Positions 30,569 to 39,508 of a DNA stretch of 64,000 nt are shown here, one piece after another. Origin of the DNA: Planctomycetota bacterium (GTDB taxonomy: Bacteria > Planctomycetota > J058); contig JAMLIC010000036.1 of assembly GCA_023954375.1 (NCBI GenBank), positions 1 to 64,000 on the forward strand, given 5' to 3'. The position numbers and the translations under genes are program-made. The first letter of the stretch is position 1. Every line of letters starts with the position of its first letter. The notes below the pieces were generated by a model that saw only the letters and a program-made list of their open reading frames with translations, was not told the origin of the DNA and made no database searches.

Positions 30569-32092
30569 ATGACCCAGCGGCTGATCTTCCTCGCGCTCCT
30601 CCTGGGCCTCGTGCTCTCGACGCCCACGCCGGCCGGCGCGGCGGGCGACGGGCTCAAGAAGCTCAAGGCGGCGCTCGACAAGCTGGCGCAGGTGCCGGCG
30701 GACGCCAGCCCGGCGCCGGACGACGCGCGCCTGACCGACGCCCGGTCCGCCATCGAGGCGGTCGCGCAGCAGGGTGACGTCGAGGGGGCCCGCGCCCTGC
30801 TCGGCCTCCTGGTCACCCCGTTCCCCAACGCCACGGTCGAGGTGTTCGTGGCCGAGCACGCGCGCGACGGCCTCGTCGCCATGGAGGCGGGCGCCGGCCG
30901 CGACGAGGTGCGCGGGCAGCTCGAGAAGAAGAAGCGCGACCCGCGCCTGATCGTGCCGCTCGCCGAGGTGATCTCCGCCTGGAGCGAGGAGGCCTCGGTG
31001 CGCGTGCTGGCCGACCTGCTCGCCCAGCGCGACGAGCGCCAGGTCGTGGCCGGCGCGCGCGGCCTGGCGCGCCTGCGGCGCAAGGAGTGCATCCGGCCGC
31101 TGATCTCGGCCTTCGGCAACCTGCAGGCGGCCGGCGGCGAGCCCTTCGAGGCGGTCGGCTCGGCCCTGCTCACGCTCACCGGCCAGGGTTTCCGCACGGC
31201 GCAGGACTGGACGAAGTGGTGGGAGACCAACGAGGCCACCTGGGACCCGTCCCAGCGCAACGCCGCCGGCGGCGCGACGCGCACGCGGCCGTTCCAGCCC
31301 GACGCCCCGTCGATGTTCGAGTCGATGACGATCCGCAGCAAGAAGGTGGTGATCGTCCTCGACATCTCCGGCAGCATGCACATCCGCAACTACGTGCTGG
31401 ACCCGATCGAGGAGGCGCCGCCGCCGCGCGGGCGCGACCAGGGCGGCGACGGCAGCCGCACGCGCGAGGGCGAGGACGCCCCGCAGAGCGGCCCGAAGCC
31501 GCAGCAGGGAGCGCCGCTGCCGCCGGGCGTCGACCCCGACGCGCCCGGCTACAAGAAGAAGCCCTGCACGTTCAACCAGTGCCCCGGGGCGCGCGGCACG
31601 GGCCCCGAGTGCCCGAGCGACGAGAACCTCCCCAACTGGTACCGCCGCCACGACCGGCTCATGCGCCAGGTGTCGGCGGTGATCCGCGCGTTCAAGCCCG
31701 ACGTCAAGTTCAACATGGTCGCCTTCTCCTCCGACGCGCGCCCGTGGAAGCCCAACGCGCTCCAGCCGGCGAACGACCGCAACAAGCAGGAGGCCCTGCG
31801 CTGGGTCGAGGCGCTCCAGCCGAGCGGCGCGACGCTGGCCGAGAAGGCCATGGAGCTGGCGTTCAAGTACGAGGAGGCCGACACGATCATCTTCGTGACC
31901 GACGGCGCGCCGACGAACCCCGCCGGTCGCCCCTACGACCAGACGCGCTGGCGCGACCTGCTCGACGAGGTCAAGCGCCTGAACAAGACGCGCAAGGTGA
32001 CGATCGACGTGATCGCGATCGCCGAGGGCCACACCGACTTCGCGCGCGGCCTGGCGCGGGAGAACAACGGGACCTACGTCACCGTCCCTTAG
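30569..32092 (+). CDS. Secreted vWA-domain protein with HEAT-like N-terminal region
   Basis: A 507-residue protein with a signal peptide (about 1-25), a helical N-terminal region (about 40-230) where HEAT-like pairs can be seen (VRVLADLLAQRDERQVVAGARGLARL, in two helices) and a von Willebrand A domain. The MIDAS motif is DISGS (D265-S269), with the metal-site Thr and Asp candidates in LQPSGATLAEKA and IIFVTDGAPTNP. A ~120-residue Pro/Gly-rich insertion with Cys residues (KKPCTFNQCPG... PECPSDE) interrupts the vWA fold after the MIDAS strand. It is likely periplasmic and protein-binding. Copy B of the structured repeat follows the stop. Confidence 0.82.
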   Translation: MTQRLIFLALLLGLVLSTPTPAGAAGDGLKKLKAALDKLAQVPADASPAPDDARLTDARSAIEAVAQQGDVEGARALLGLLVTPFPNATVEVFVAEHARDGLVAMEAGAGRDEVRGQLEKKKRDPRLIVPLAEVISAWSEEASVRVLADLLAQRDERQVVAGARGLARLRRKECIRPLISAFGNLQAAGGEPFEAVGSALLTLTGQGFRTAQDWTKWWETNEATWDPSQRNAAGGATRTRPFQPDAPSMFESMTIRSKKVVIVLDISGSMHIRNYVLDPIEEAPPPRGRDQGGDGSRTREGEDAPQSGPKPQQGAPLPPGVDPDAPGYKKKPCTFNQCPGARGTGPECPSDENLPNWYRRHDRLMRQVSAVIRAFKPDVKFNMVAFSSDARPWKPNALQPANDRNKQEALRWVEALQPSGATLAEKAMELAFKYEEADTIIFVTDGAPTNPAGRPYDQTRWRDLLDEVKRLNKTRKVTIDVIAIAEGHTDFARGLARENNGTYVTVP

Positions 32093-32097
32093 TGTGA

Positions 32098-32290
32098 TCG
32101 CGGCTGCGGCGGAGGATGGCGGGCGCTGCCGTTCGCCAGGGTGTCGCGCTTCGCGCGACACCCTGGCCGCTCAGGTTCGGTCGGCGGCCAGGAGGCCGCA
32201 GTCCCTCGCCTTCGCGCGGACACGCCGGGCCCTCCTCCGCCTCGCCTGAGGCTCTGGCTGCGGAAGCGCGGTGAGGTGTGCGAGGGCCTA
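32098..32290 (+). repeat. Structured intergenic element, copy B
   Basis: The second copy of the element at 24558-24760, with high similarity over about 190 bp by eye. It has a perfect 11-bp hairpin GGGTGTCGCGC-TTC-GCGCGACACCC and, downstream, GCGGCC-AGGA-GGCCGC with the same AGGA loop as copy A. It starts 6 bp after the vWA stop and ends at the stop of the convergent lipoprotein gene (32288). Confidence 0.7.
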
Positions 32291-33535
32291 TTGGCCGAGG
32301 GCGCGCGCGCGCTGCGCGTGCAGCGCCGTCGCGGCGGCGCGCAGGTCCTCCGGGTCGGCGCCGGCCAGCCAGGCCAGGTCGCGCGCGTCGTCGTGCGGCC
32401 CGGGGGACGCGGCGCGCCCGGCCCGGCGCGCCTGGCAGAGCGCGATGACCAGCCGGCGCGCGGCGAGCGCGGTCGGGTCGTCCTGGGGCACGAGCCCCTG
32501 GAGCGAGGCGGCGGAGAGCGCCAGCGCGTCGGCGGCGACGCCGAGCGGCTCGCCGTGGATCATCGCCGAGAGCGCGGCGAGCTCGAACAGCGCGGCCCGC
32601 TCCTCGGGGGTCAGCGGCGCCTCGTCGCCCGGGCGCCGCAGCCGGCCGAGCTCGAGCAGCTCCGCCGCCGCGCGCAGCTCGGCGCGGACGGCGTAGTCCT
32701 CGACGAAGCGCGCGACCTGCGTCTCGCGGGGGCGGCTGCCCACGAGCGACCAGAGCGCCTCGAGCGAGCGCCAGCGCAGGGTGGCGCGGGCGAGCAGCAG
32801 GAGCTCCACGTGGTGCGGCTCGTCGGCGAGCGCCAGGAAGGCGGCCTCGTCGCGGGCGCGGCGCGCCGCGTCGCGCAGGGCGTCGACCTGCGGCAAGAAC
32901 TGCTGCTCGGCGAGCGCCTTGATCGCCGCGCGGTCGACGCGCACGACCCCGGTCCAGCGCCCGTCGCGCGCCTCGGCGCGGTAGGTCGCGGGGCGGTGGA
33001 CGGCGGCGGCGGGGTTCAGCCGCCGGGCGCGCCACGTCGGGTAGTCGTCGACGATCGTCTCGTCGTGCACGACGAGCGCGTAGCGGACGAGCCGCCCGAA
33101 GAGGATCACCTCGCGCTCCGGCATGTCCTCGGTGATCCGCACCACGGCGAACGAGTCGCCGTCGGGCGGGAAGATGAACGCGTAGCGCCCGCCGCGCTCC
33201 GCCCCCTCGTGGACGAGCGGCAGGAGCTCCGCCTCGGCGTCGACGCGGGCGGGCGGCGCGCCGTCCTCGCGCAGGCTCTGCCGCAGCTGGTCGCGCGCCT
33301 GCTCGAGCCGCGCCGCGTCGGCGGCCAGCCCCGGGGGGAGCGGCCGGCCCGCCTCCTCGAGCTCGCGCGCGAGGCGCAGCTCGTAGCCGGCCGAGAGGTA
33401 GTCGTGCAGCGCGCGGAGCGTCGCCCGCGAGGTGGTGAAGCGCCGCTCGGGCGAGGGCGCGTCCACCTTCTCGGGGGCGCAGCCGCCGAGCAGGGCCACG
33501 AGGGCGAGCGCGGCGGCGAGGGGGCGCGGGGTCAC
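32288..33535 (-). CDS. Unknown lipoprotein
   Basis: A 415-residue protein; GTG 33535 is chosen because AGGAGG precedes it and a lipoprotein signal follows (AAALALVALLGGC, Cys near residue 17). The mature part is mostly helical, Ala/Arg/Leu-rich, with one beta-looking section (about 100-160: GRYAFIFPPDGDSFAVVRITED, in parts). I recognise no family. It is probably anchored in the outer or inner membrane facing the periplasm. Its stop lies at the end of structured repeat copy B. Confidence 0.65.
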   Translation of the reverse strand: MTPRPLAAALALVALLGGCAPEKVDAPSPERRFTTSRATLRALHDYLSAGYELRLARELEEAGRPLPPGLAADAARLEQARDQLRQSLREDGAPPARVDAEAELLPLVHEGAERGGRYAFIFPPDGDSFAVVRITEDMPEREVILFGRLVRYALVVHDETIVDDYPTWRARRLNPAAAVHRPATYRAEARDGRWTGVVRVDRAAIKALAEQQFLPQVDALRDAARRARDEAAFLALADEPHHVELLLLARATLRWRSLEALWSLVGSRPRETQVARFVEDYAVRAELRAAAELLELGRLRRPGDEAPLTPEERAALFELAALSAMIHGEPLGVAADALALSAASLQGLVPQDDPTALAARRLVIALCQARRAGRAASPGPHDDARDLAWLAGADPEDLRAAATALHAQRARALGQ

Positions 33536-33916
33536 GGAACCTCCTGCTGGGGGCGGGGATTGTAGCGGCCCCGGTTCTCCACATGGGGGTGCCGGCGCGA
33601 CCTCGAGGGGCGGGTCTCCGGCCTCGAGCGCGGGGGCGCGCGGCCCTCCGGGGTTCGGGAGGTGTTCCATGGAAAGACTCGGCGCAAGCCTTGGGCTTGC
33701 CGACCGTTGCGCGGGCCTCCCGGGCCTGTCGGAGGGGGTTGCTAGCCTACGGCCTGTCCTGAGGGGGTCGATCGTCGACGCCCGAACGGACACCGAATCA
33801 CGGTCCGGGGAGAACCAGAGGAGAACCTCCTCTGCAGCCCGTCACGACGGGACGGACGCCGGACCACACCTGCGGCGCGCCCGGCGCGCCGACGAGAAGA
33901 CCGAGAGAGTTGCCAC
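33536..33916 (+). promoter_or_regulatory. recA upstream region with leader hairpin
   Basis: A 381-bp gap between divergently transcribed genes. It must hold the recA promoter and that of the lipoprotein. A perfect hairpin CAGAGGAG-AAC-CTCCTCTG lies at 33816-33834, 83 bp before the recA start. I find neither an E. coli-type LexA box (CTG-N10-CAG with AT core) nor the Gram-positive GAAC-N4-GTTC form. No gene is seen in the gap. Confidence 0.45.
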
Positions 33917-35014
33917 ATGGCGCGGAAGAAGAAGGTCGAGCACGACGACGCCCACGAGGACCCCGAGACCAAGGCCCGGCGGCAGGCGCTCGAGGTGACC
34001 CTCGAGCACATCACCAAGCGCTGCGGCCAGGGCGCGATCATGGTCCTGGGGCAGGACTTCAAGCAGGAGGTCCCGGCGATCTCCACCGGGTCGCTGTCGC
34101 TCGACATGGCGATCGGCGTGGGCGGGATCCCGCGCGGGCGCGTGACCGAGATCTTCGGCCCCGAGTCGTCGGGCAAGACGACGCTGGCCCTGACCGTGGC
34201 GGCCAACGCCCAGCGGCGGGGCGGCGTCGTGGCCTACGTCGACGCCGAGCACGCGCTCGACCCCAGCTACGCGCGCAGGATCGGCGTGAACCTCGACGCC
34301 CTGCTCGTCTCGCAGCCCGACTCGGGCGAGCAGGCGCTGGAGATCGTCGAGCTGCTCGTGCAGTCGAACGCCGTCGACGTGATCGTCGTCGACTCGGTGG
34401 CGGCGCTCGTGCCCAAGGCCGAGCTCGAGGGCAACATGGGCGACGCGCACGTCGGCCTGCAGGCGCGGCTCATGTCGCAGGCGCTGCGCAAGCTGACGGG
34501 CGTCGTCAACCGCAGCCGCACGGCGCTGATCTTCATCAACCAGCTGCGCGAGAAGATCGGCGTCATGTTCGGCTCGCCCGAGACGACGAGCGGCGGCCGG
34601 GCGCTCAAGTTCTACGCCTCGGTGCGCATCGACATCCGGCGCATCGGCTCGATCAAGGAGGGCGACGGCGCCACGGGTAACCGGGTGAAGGCGAAGGTGG
34701 TGAAGAACAAGGTCGCGCCGCCGTTCCGGCAGGCCGAGTTCGACATCATGTTCAACCGCGGGATCTCGTGGTCCGGCGACGTCCTCGACCAGGCCGTCGA
34801 GCTGAACGTGGTGCGCAAGGCCGGCGCTTGGTTCAACTTCGGTGAGACGCGCATCGGCCAGGGGCGCGACAAGTCGATCCAGTTCCTGGAGGCGAACCCC
34901 GACGTCGCCGCCGAGGTGGAGCGGCTCGTCATGGCCAAGCTCCTCCCGGGCGACGACGAGCTCGAGGCCGAGCCGGCGCTGGCCACGGTCGGCGCGGGCG
35001 CGGCGGGCGAGTAG
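33917..35014 (+). CDS. recA: Recombinase A
   Basis: A 365-residue RecA: Walker A GPESSGKTT (about 77-85), DAEHALDPSYA, Walker B VIVVDSVAALVPKAE, loop L1 near EGNMGDAHVGLQARLMSQALRK (in parts) and L2 near FINQLREKIGVMFGSPETTSGG (in parts), plus an acidic C-terminus. It drives strand exchange in recombination and, where LexA is present, SOS co-proteolysis. A Lys-rich, charged N-terminal extension (about 25 residues) is slightly longer than in E. coli. The ATG follows GAGAG weakly; a hairpin terminator is downstream. Confidence 0.98.
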   Translation: MARKKKVEHDDAHEDPETKARRQALEVTLEHITKRCGQGAIMVLGQDFKQEVPAISTGSLSLDMAIGVGGIPRGRVTEIFGPESSGKTTLALTVAANAQRRGGVVAYVDAEHALDPSYARRIGVNLDALLVSQPDSGEQALEIVELLVQSNAVDVIVVDSVAALVPKAELEGNMGDAHVGLQARLMSQALRKLTGVVNRSRTALIFINQLREKIGVMFGSPETTSGGRALKFYASVRIDIRRIGSIKEGDGATGNRVKAKVVKNKVAPPFRQAEFDIMFNRGISWSGDVLDQAVELNVVRKAGAWFNFGETRIGQGRDKSIQFLEANPDVAAEVERLVMAKLLPGDDELEAEPALATVGAGAAGE

Positions 35015-35022
35015 CGCGCTCG

Positions 35023-35053
35023 CGCGAGGGGCCGGCGAGGCCGGCCCCTCGCG
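35023..35053 (+). terminator. Terminator-like hairpin after recA
   Basis: A perfect 13-bp stem CGCGAGGGGCCGG (35023-35035) with CCGGCCCCTCGCG (35041-35053) and a five-base loop CGAGG, starting 9 bp after the recA stop. No T-run follows, as is common in high-GC genomes. Confidence 0.6.
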
Positions 35054-35077
35054 GGGCCCTCGTGTAGCCTGGGCGGC

Positions 35078-35590
35078 GTGTCCGACCCGACGCACGAGCC
35101 CGGTGACGGCGGCCCCGACAGCGTCTCCGGGGCCGGCGACCACGCCGGCCCCGACGGCGACGCTGCCGACGGCGACCAGGTCCTCCTCGACCTGCGCCCC
35201 TCCGCCGGCAAGCCGCGCGACCTCGCGCCCGGCCGCACGCTGCTGCCCGTGTGGTGGCCCTGCTGCTTCATGGGCGGCCTCTTCGCGCTGGCGATGACGC
35301 TCATGACCTTGGGCGAGCTCTACAAGGACGACGTCTACCCCCACCTGCTCTCGCCCGAGGACCGGCTGAGCGAGGCCGGCTCGCTCGTCGAGGTCGGGCG
35401 CCAGCGGATGGTCGAGGCCGAGCGCACCGGCTCGCCGCTGGCGCTCGAGCAGGCCCTGCACGCCTACGAGCGCGCCCTGCGCTACGTCCCCGACCACCCG
35501 CCGGCGCTCGAGGGGATCGCCCGCGCGCGGGCCGCGCTCGGGCGCGGCCCGGCACCGCAGGTCGAGGCGCCGGAGCCCGAGCGGCGTTGA
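35078..35590 (+). CDS. Small membrane protein with a TPR-like motif
   Basis: A 170-residue protein starting at GTG 35078, with no clear ribosome site. It has an acidic, low-complexity N-terminus (1-50), one membrane segment (about 58-82, WWPCCFMGGLFALAMTLMTL within it), then a helical region with one TPR-like repeat (ALEQALHAYERALRYVPDHPPALEGIARA, in parts). It is likely an inner-membrane scaffold. Family unknown. It follows recA after the hairpin and precedes the rhodanese gene by 62 bp. Confidence 0.6.
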   Translation: MSDPTHEPGDGGPDSVSGAGDHAGPDGDAADGDQVLLDLRPSAGKPRDLAPGRTLLPVWWPCCFMGGLFALAMTLMTLGELYKDDVYPHLLSPEDRLSEAGSLVEVGRQRMVEAERTGSPLALEQALHAYERALRYVPDHPPALEGIARARAALGRGPAPQVEAPEPERR

Positions 35591-35652
35591 GCGGCGTCCG
35601 CCCCTGGACGCGGCCGGGGGGAGGGGCGAGAACGGGGGCTGGAGGCGAGCCC

Positions 35653-36033
35653 ATGGGCCACAACGCGGGGTTCCTCAAGCTGGTGGACGACGCCAAGTCG
35701 CGCGTGCGCGAGGTCACGGTCGACGAGGTCAAGGCGAAGCTCGACCGGGGCGACAAGTTCCACTTCGTCGACGTCCGCGAGGACTCGGAGTGGACCCAGG
35801 ATCATGCCCGCGGCGCGCGGCACCTGGGGCGCGGCGTGCTCGAGCGCGACATCGAGGGCGCGATCCCCGACCGGTCGGCCGAGATCGTCCTCTACTGTGG
35901 CGGCGGCTTCCGCTCGGCGCTCGCGGCCGACAGCCTCCTGCGCATGGGCTACACGAACGTGGCGTCCATGGCCGGCGGGATCCGCGCCTGGCGCGAGCGG
36001 CAGCTCCCCATGGAGACCGGCAACGGAGGGTGA
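35653..36033 (+). CDS. Rhodanese-like domain protein (single domain)
   Basis: A 126-residue cytosolic protein starting at ATG 35653 with GGAGG upstream. The whole length is one rhodanese domain: FVDVREDSEWTQDHARGARHLGRG (in parts), VLYCGGGFRSALAADSLLRMGY with the active-site Cys in YCGGGFRS, and the closing MAGGIRAWRERQLP. The active loop CGGGFR is the six-residue type of sulfurtransferases. It moves sulfane sulfur to an unknown acceptor. Confidence 0.9.
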   Translation: MGHNAGFLKLVDDAKSRVREVTVDEVKAKLDRGDKFHFVDVREDSEWTQDHARGARHLGRGVLERDIEGAIPDRSAEIVLYCGGGFRSALAADSLLRMGYTNVASMAGGIRAWRERQLPMETGNGG

Positions 36034-36180
36034 CCGACGGCTGCGGCTGCGGCCGCGGCGCACAGCAGGGCCGCTCGATCCAGTCGAGGGCTGACGTGAC
36101 CGCGCGAGCCGCGCAGACGACGGCGCGCGCCCCCCGCTCGCACCGGCATCCGCGGCCGCCAGGCCGTCGATCACACCGCG

Positions 36181-36951
36181 TCAGCGCAGGGCCGGGTCGA
36201 GGAGCACCACGTGGCGGACCAGGGGGTCCGTCGTCGTCACGAGCGCCTCGCGGGCCGCCACGTCGCCGAGGCGGGCCAGCGCGAGGAGGCGTGTCGGACG
36301 GTCGCCGGGCGGCGGTGCGTCGTCGAGCAGGTAGGCGAACAGGTCCTGGTCGCGCAAGTCGTGGGCCGGGCGGCGCAGCGCCGCGGCGGCGTTCAGGACC
36401 TGCGCCGAACGCCCGTCGAGGAGGGCCCGCCCGAGGAGCGCCGTGGCCCCGGGGGGGCACGCGTCGAGCAGCTCCGCCAGGGTCCGGCGGACCGACGGCA
36501 TGTCCCGCGCCGTGGCCAGCGCGCCGAGCTGCGACTCGACGGCCTCGGGCAGCCGGCCCAGGGCCGCGAGCGTCAGGGCGCGCTGCTGCCACGACCAGAA
36601 GTAGGTCGGGCGCAGCTGCACCGCCTCGTCCCACAGCGGGAGGGCCTCCGGAAAGCGCCCGAGGCCGTGCAGGCACTGGGCGCGCCCCTCGATGAACTCC
36701 GCCCGCGTCGCGCCCTCCTCCTCGGCGCGGGCCGCCCACAGGAGGCCGTCGTCGTGGCGCCGCTCGCGCGCGGCGTCCGTCATGTGCTCGAGCGCCACGG
36801 CCTTGCGCCCGTCCGGCCAGAGCTCCCAGGCCACCGCCAGCGCGGCGGTCCGCGCGGCGCGGTCGGCACGGTCGGCGGGGTACCAGCCGCGCGACAGCCA
36901 GCCACGGACCTGCGGCCTGCCCTGGACGTCCTGGACGAGGTGGTCGACCAC
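36181..36951 (-). pseudogene. C-terminal part of the Ser/Thr kinase, separated by a frameshift
   Basis: The frame opens at an internal GTG (36951), but the same frame reads sensibly back to about 37150, where it joins the kinase gene across a shift. It encodes TPR-like helical text (LHGLGRFPEALPLWDEAVQL, QQRALTLAALGRLPEAVESQ, in parts) and HEAT-like text near the end (RLLALARLGDVAAREAL). It therefore reads as the cytoplasm- or periplasm-facing C-terminal domain of one large protein (36181-39385), not as a separate gene. If the shift is a sequencing error, the intact protein has about 1,070 residues. Confidence 0.65.
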
Positions 36952-36964
36952 CGTCGGCGCGCGA

Positions 36965-39385
36965 TCACCCGCGAGGTCGCGCAGGCGCTGCGCGTCGATC
37001 CCGGCGGCCGCCGCGTCCCCCGCCAGCGCGCGGGCCAGGAGCGCCCGGGCGAGGGCGTCCGCGCGGGCGACGTCGTCCTCGAGCGCCGCGGCCGCCGCCT
37101 CCAGCCGCTCGGCGGCGAGGGCCGCGAGCGCGGCGCGTGCGGCGGCGGCGGCGGCGACACGCCGGCGAGGCCGGGTCGGCGCGGCGCGGGCACGTCAGGC
37201 GCGCGAGGTCCCGCGCGGCCCGGACCCACGCCTCGACGCCCGGCGGGGCGTCGTCGCGCCGCCGCCCCGCGACGGCCGGGAAGCGGACCCGCGGCCCCGA
37301 GGAGCCGAAGCCGGCGCGGCCCCCGCCGACGAGCGGCGCCGCGGCGACGAGCGCCGCGCGCGCCCCGCCGGCGACCGCCTCCCCGCGGAGGACGCCGGCG
37401 CGGCGCTCGAGCAGGAGCCAGCCGGAGGCGTCCGGCGGGGCGTCGAGCTCGGCCGCCGCGAGCAGGTCGTCGCCGCCGCGCAGGACCAGCCGCCGGCCCG
37501 CCAGCTCGAGGGTCGCGTCGCCCAGCGCGACCACCGGCCCCGCCGCCCGCGCGAGCTCGCGCTCGAACACGGCCGCGACCGCGAGCGCCGCGGCCTCCTC
37601 GTCACCGGGCGCGAGCGCGAGCGCGGGCGCGTCGAGCCGGCGCGGGGCGCCCTCGAGCTCGAGCCGATGGAGCTCGAGGTCGATTTCGATCAGGCCGAGG
37701 TTCCAGCCCGCGTCCCAGTCGGGCGCCTCCCAGCCCTCGAGGCGGTCGAGGGGCTCGCACGGCGCGTCGTCGAGGCGCACCCGCGCGCCGGGCCCGGCCC
37801 AGGGGGCGAGCTCGAGCGCCCGGACCGCGGTCCCGAGCGCGAACGGCAGCGGGCCCCCGCGCGCGGCGCCGGAGAGGGCGAGGGTCCCGCCGCGCCCGAA
37901 GACCCCGAGGCTGACGTAGCCCTCGCCCGCGCCGCGCCAGAGCGCCAGCGACAGCTCCCGGTAGTCGACGACCGTCGCCTCGCGCACGTGGACGCGGAGC
38001 GCCGGGGCCCCCCAGCGCCCGTCGCCGAGGAGGACCGAGAAGGGCCCGGCGTCGTCGGGCGCGAGGAGGCGGACCGTCCCGTCCGGCGCGCCGCGGATCA
38101 CCTCGAAGCCGCTGGCCGGTCCGGAGAGCAGGCGCGGGGGCGTCGACAACGCCTCGAGCGCGGAGGCGTCCAGGCGGACCGCCACCCGGCCGCCCGGGCG
38201 GAGCGTCGCCTCGCCCCGGAACGCCGCCGCGAGGGCGGCGGGGTCGCCGCGCAGGACGGCCTCGAGCGGCGCGGCCGTGTCGGGGGCGGCCCACAGCGCG
38301 GGCGCCTGCGGGAGCGCGGGCGCGCCCTCCCCCTGGCGCCAGGTGACCCGCCACCCGGGCCGGGGCTCGAGGCCGTCCGGCCAGGACGACGTCGCAGGCG
38401 GCGCAGGCGCGGCGTCGGCCTCGAGGGGCGGCGGCGCTCCCGGCCGGAGGACCAGCCCGACCGCCCCCACCCCCGTCACGGCCAGGGCCAGGCCGGCCAC
38501 CAGGGCCCGCCGGCGCATGCGCCGCCGGCGCGGGGCGCGCGCCGCGGGACGGAGGGCGGTGTCGAGCGCGTCGGCGAAGACCGCGGCGGTCGGCCGCTCC
38601 TCGGGGCGCTTGGCGAGGGTCCGGGCGCACAGGTCGTCCAGCGCCGCCGGCGCGCCGGGCGTCAGCGCGCTCACCCGCGGCGGCGGCTGCTCGAGCACCT
38701 GCGCCAGCACGGCGAGCGCCGTCGTCCCGACGAACGGCGGCCGGCCGGTGAGGAGCGTGAACAGGGTCGCGCCGAGGGCGTGGACGTCGGCCGGCGGGCC
38801 GACCGGCCCGAAGGAACCGCCGGGGTCCGCCTGCTCGGGCGGCATGAACGAGGGCGTGCCCATGACCTCGCCCGTGAGCGTCAGGCGCGTCGCGCCCCCG
38901 TCGATCGAGGTCCGCGCCGGATCGCGGCCGACGAGGCCGAAGTCGACGAGCACGGGGCGCTCGGTCCCGCGCTCGATCAGGACGTTCTGCGGCTTGACGT
39001 CGCGGTGGACGACGCCGTGCGCGTGGCACAGGGCCAGCGCCCGGGCGACCGGGGCCAGGGCCCACGCCGCCCAGCCTGGCGCCGGGACGCCGCGGCGCGA
39101 GAGCCAGGTGCCCAGGTCCTCGCCGTCGACCCGCTCCATGACCAGGTACGGGCGGCCGCGGTCGACGCCGTGGTCCAGCGCGCGCACGAGCGCCGGGTGC
39201 GGAGGGAGCGCCTGCAGGGCGCGCGCCTCGCGCTGGAAGCGCGCGACCGCCGCCGGGTCGTGCGGCTCGAGGAGCAGCTTGAGCGCGACCTCCCGCCCCG
39301 TGCGCCCGTCGCGCGCCAGGAGGACGACGCCCTGCCCGCCGCGGGCGAGCTCGCGCTCGACGAGATAGGGACCGACGCGCTGCAC
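36965..39385 (-). CDS. Transmembrane Ser/Thr protein kinase (PknB-type), frameshifted near its 3' end
   Basis: An 806-residue reading frame starting at GTG 39385. The kinase domain (about 6-275) is complete: GQGVV-type glycine loop, K36, HRDVKPQN with D129, DFG at 148-150, GTPSFMPPEQ and the R in LAKRPEERPT. One membrane segment (about 293-314) leads to a beta-rich extracytoplasmic region (about 330-700) with LamG-like texture. After residue ~725 the frame turns to Arg-rich nonsense exactly at a GGC tract (37137-37156), and sensible coding text continues in another frame down to 36181. This is either a real frameshift or an indel error. Confidence 0.85.
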   Translation of the reverse strand: MQRVGPYLVERELARGGQGVVLLARDGRTGREVALKLLLEPHDPAAVARFQREARALQALPPHPALVRALDHGVDRGRPYLVMERVDGEDLGTWLSRRGVPAPGWAAWALAPVARALALCHAHGVVHRDVKPQNVLIERGTERPVLVDFGLVGRDPARTSIDGGATRLTLTGEVMGTPSFMPPEQADPGGSFGPVGPPADVHALGATLFTLLTGRPPFVGTTALAVLAQVLEQPPPRVSALTPGAPAALDDLCARTLAKRPEERPTAAVFADALDTALRPAARAPRRRRMRRRALVAGLALAVTGVGAVGLVLRPGAPPPLEADAAPAPPATSSWPDGLEPRPGWRVTWRQGEGAPALPQAPALWAAPDTAAPLEAVLRGDPAALAAAFRGEATLRPGGRVAVRLDASALEALSTPPRLLSGPASGFEVIRGAPDGTVRLLAPDDAGPFSVLLGDGRWGAPALRVHVREATVVDYRELSLALWRGAGEGYVSLGVFGRGGTLALSGAARGGPLPFALGTAVRALELAPWAGPGARVRLDDAPCEPLDRLEGWEAPDWDAGWNLGLIEIDLELHRLELEGAPRRLDAPALALAPGDEEAAALAVAAVFERELARAAGPVVALGDATLELAGRRLVLRGGDDLLAAAELDAPPDASGWLLLERRAGVLRGEAVAGGARAALVAAAPLVGGGRAGFGSSGPRVRFPAVAGRRRDDAPPGVEAWVRAARDLARLTCPRRADPASPACRRRRRRTRRARGPRRRAAGGGGRGARGRRRPRGRPRPGAPGPRAGGGRGGRRDRRAAPARPRG

Positions 39386-39508
39386 CCGGAGAGTCTACGG
39401 AGCTCCGCCCTCCGCGCGGAGGGCGACGCCGAGCCCCAGCCCTTCCGGGGGGGTGGAGCGGCCGCCGGAGCCGTCCGAGCCCGGTCGGCCCCGCGGTCGC
39501 CCCTCGGG

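Noticed and set aside
36780..37229. Separate small gene at the kinase frameshift
   Set aside because: Its protein is Arg/Pro/Ser-rich and out of the coding frame; the TPR-like frame continues the kinase instead.
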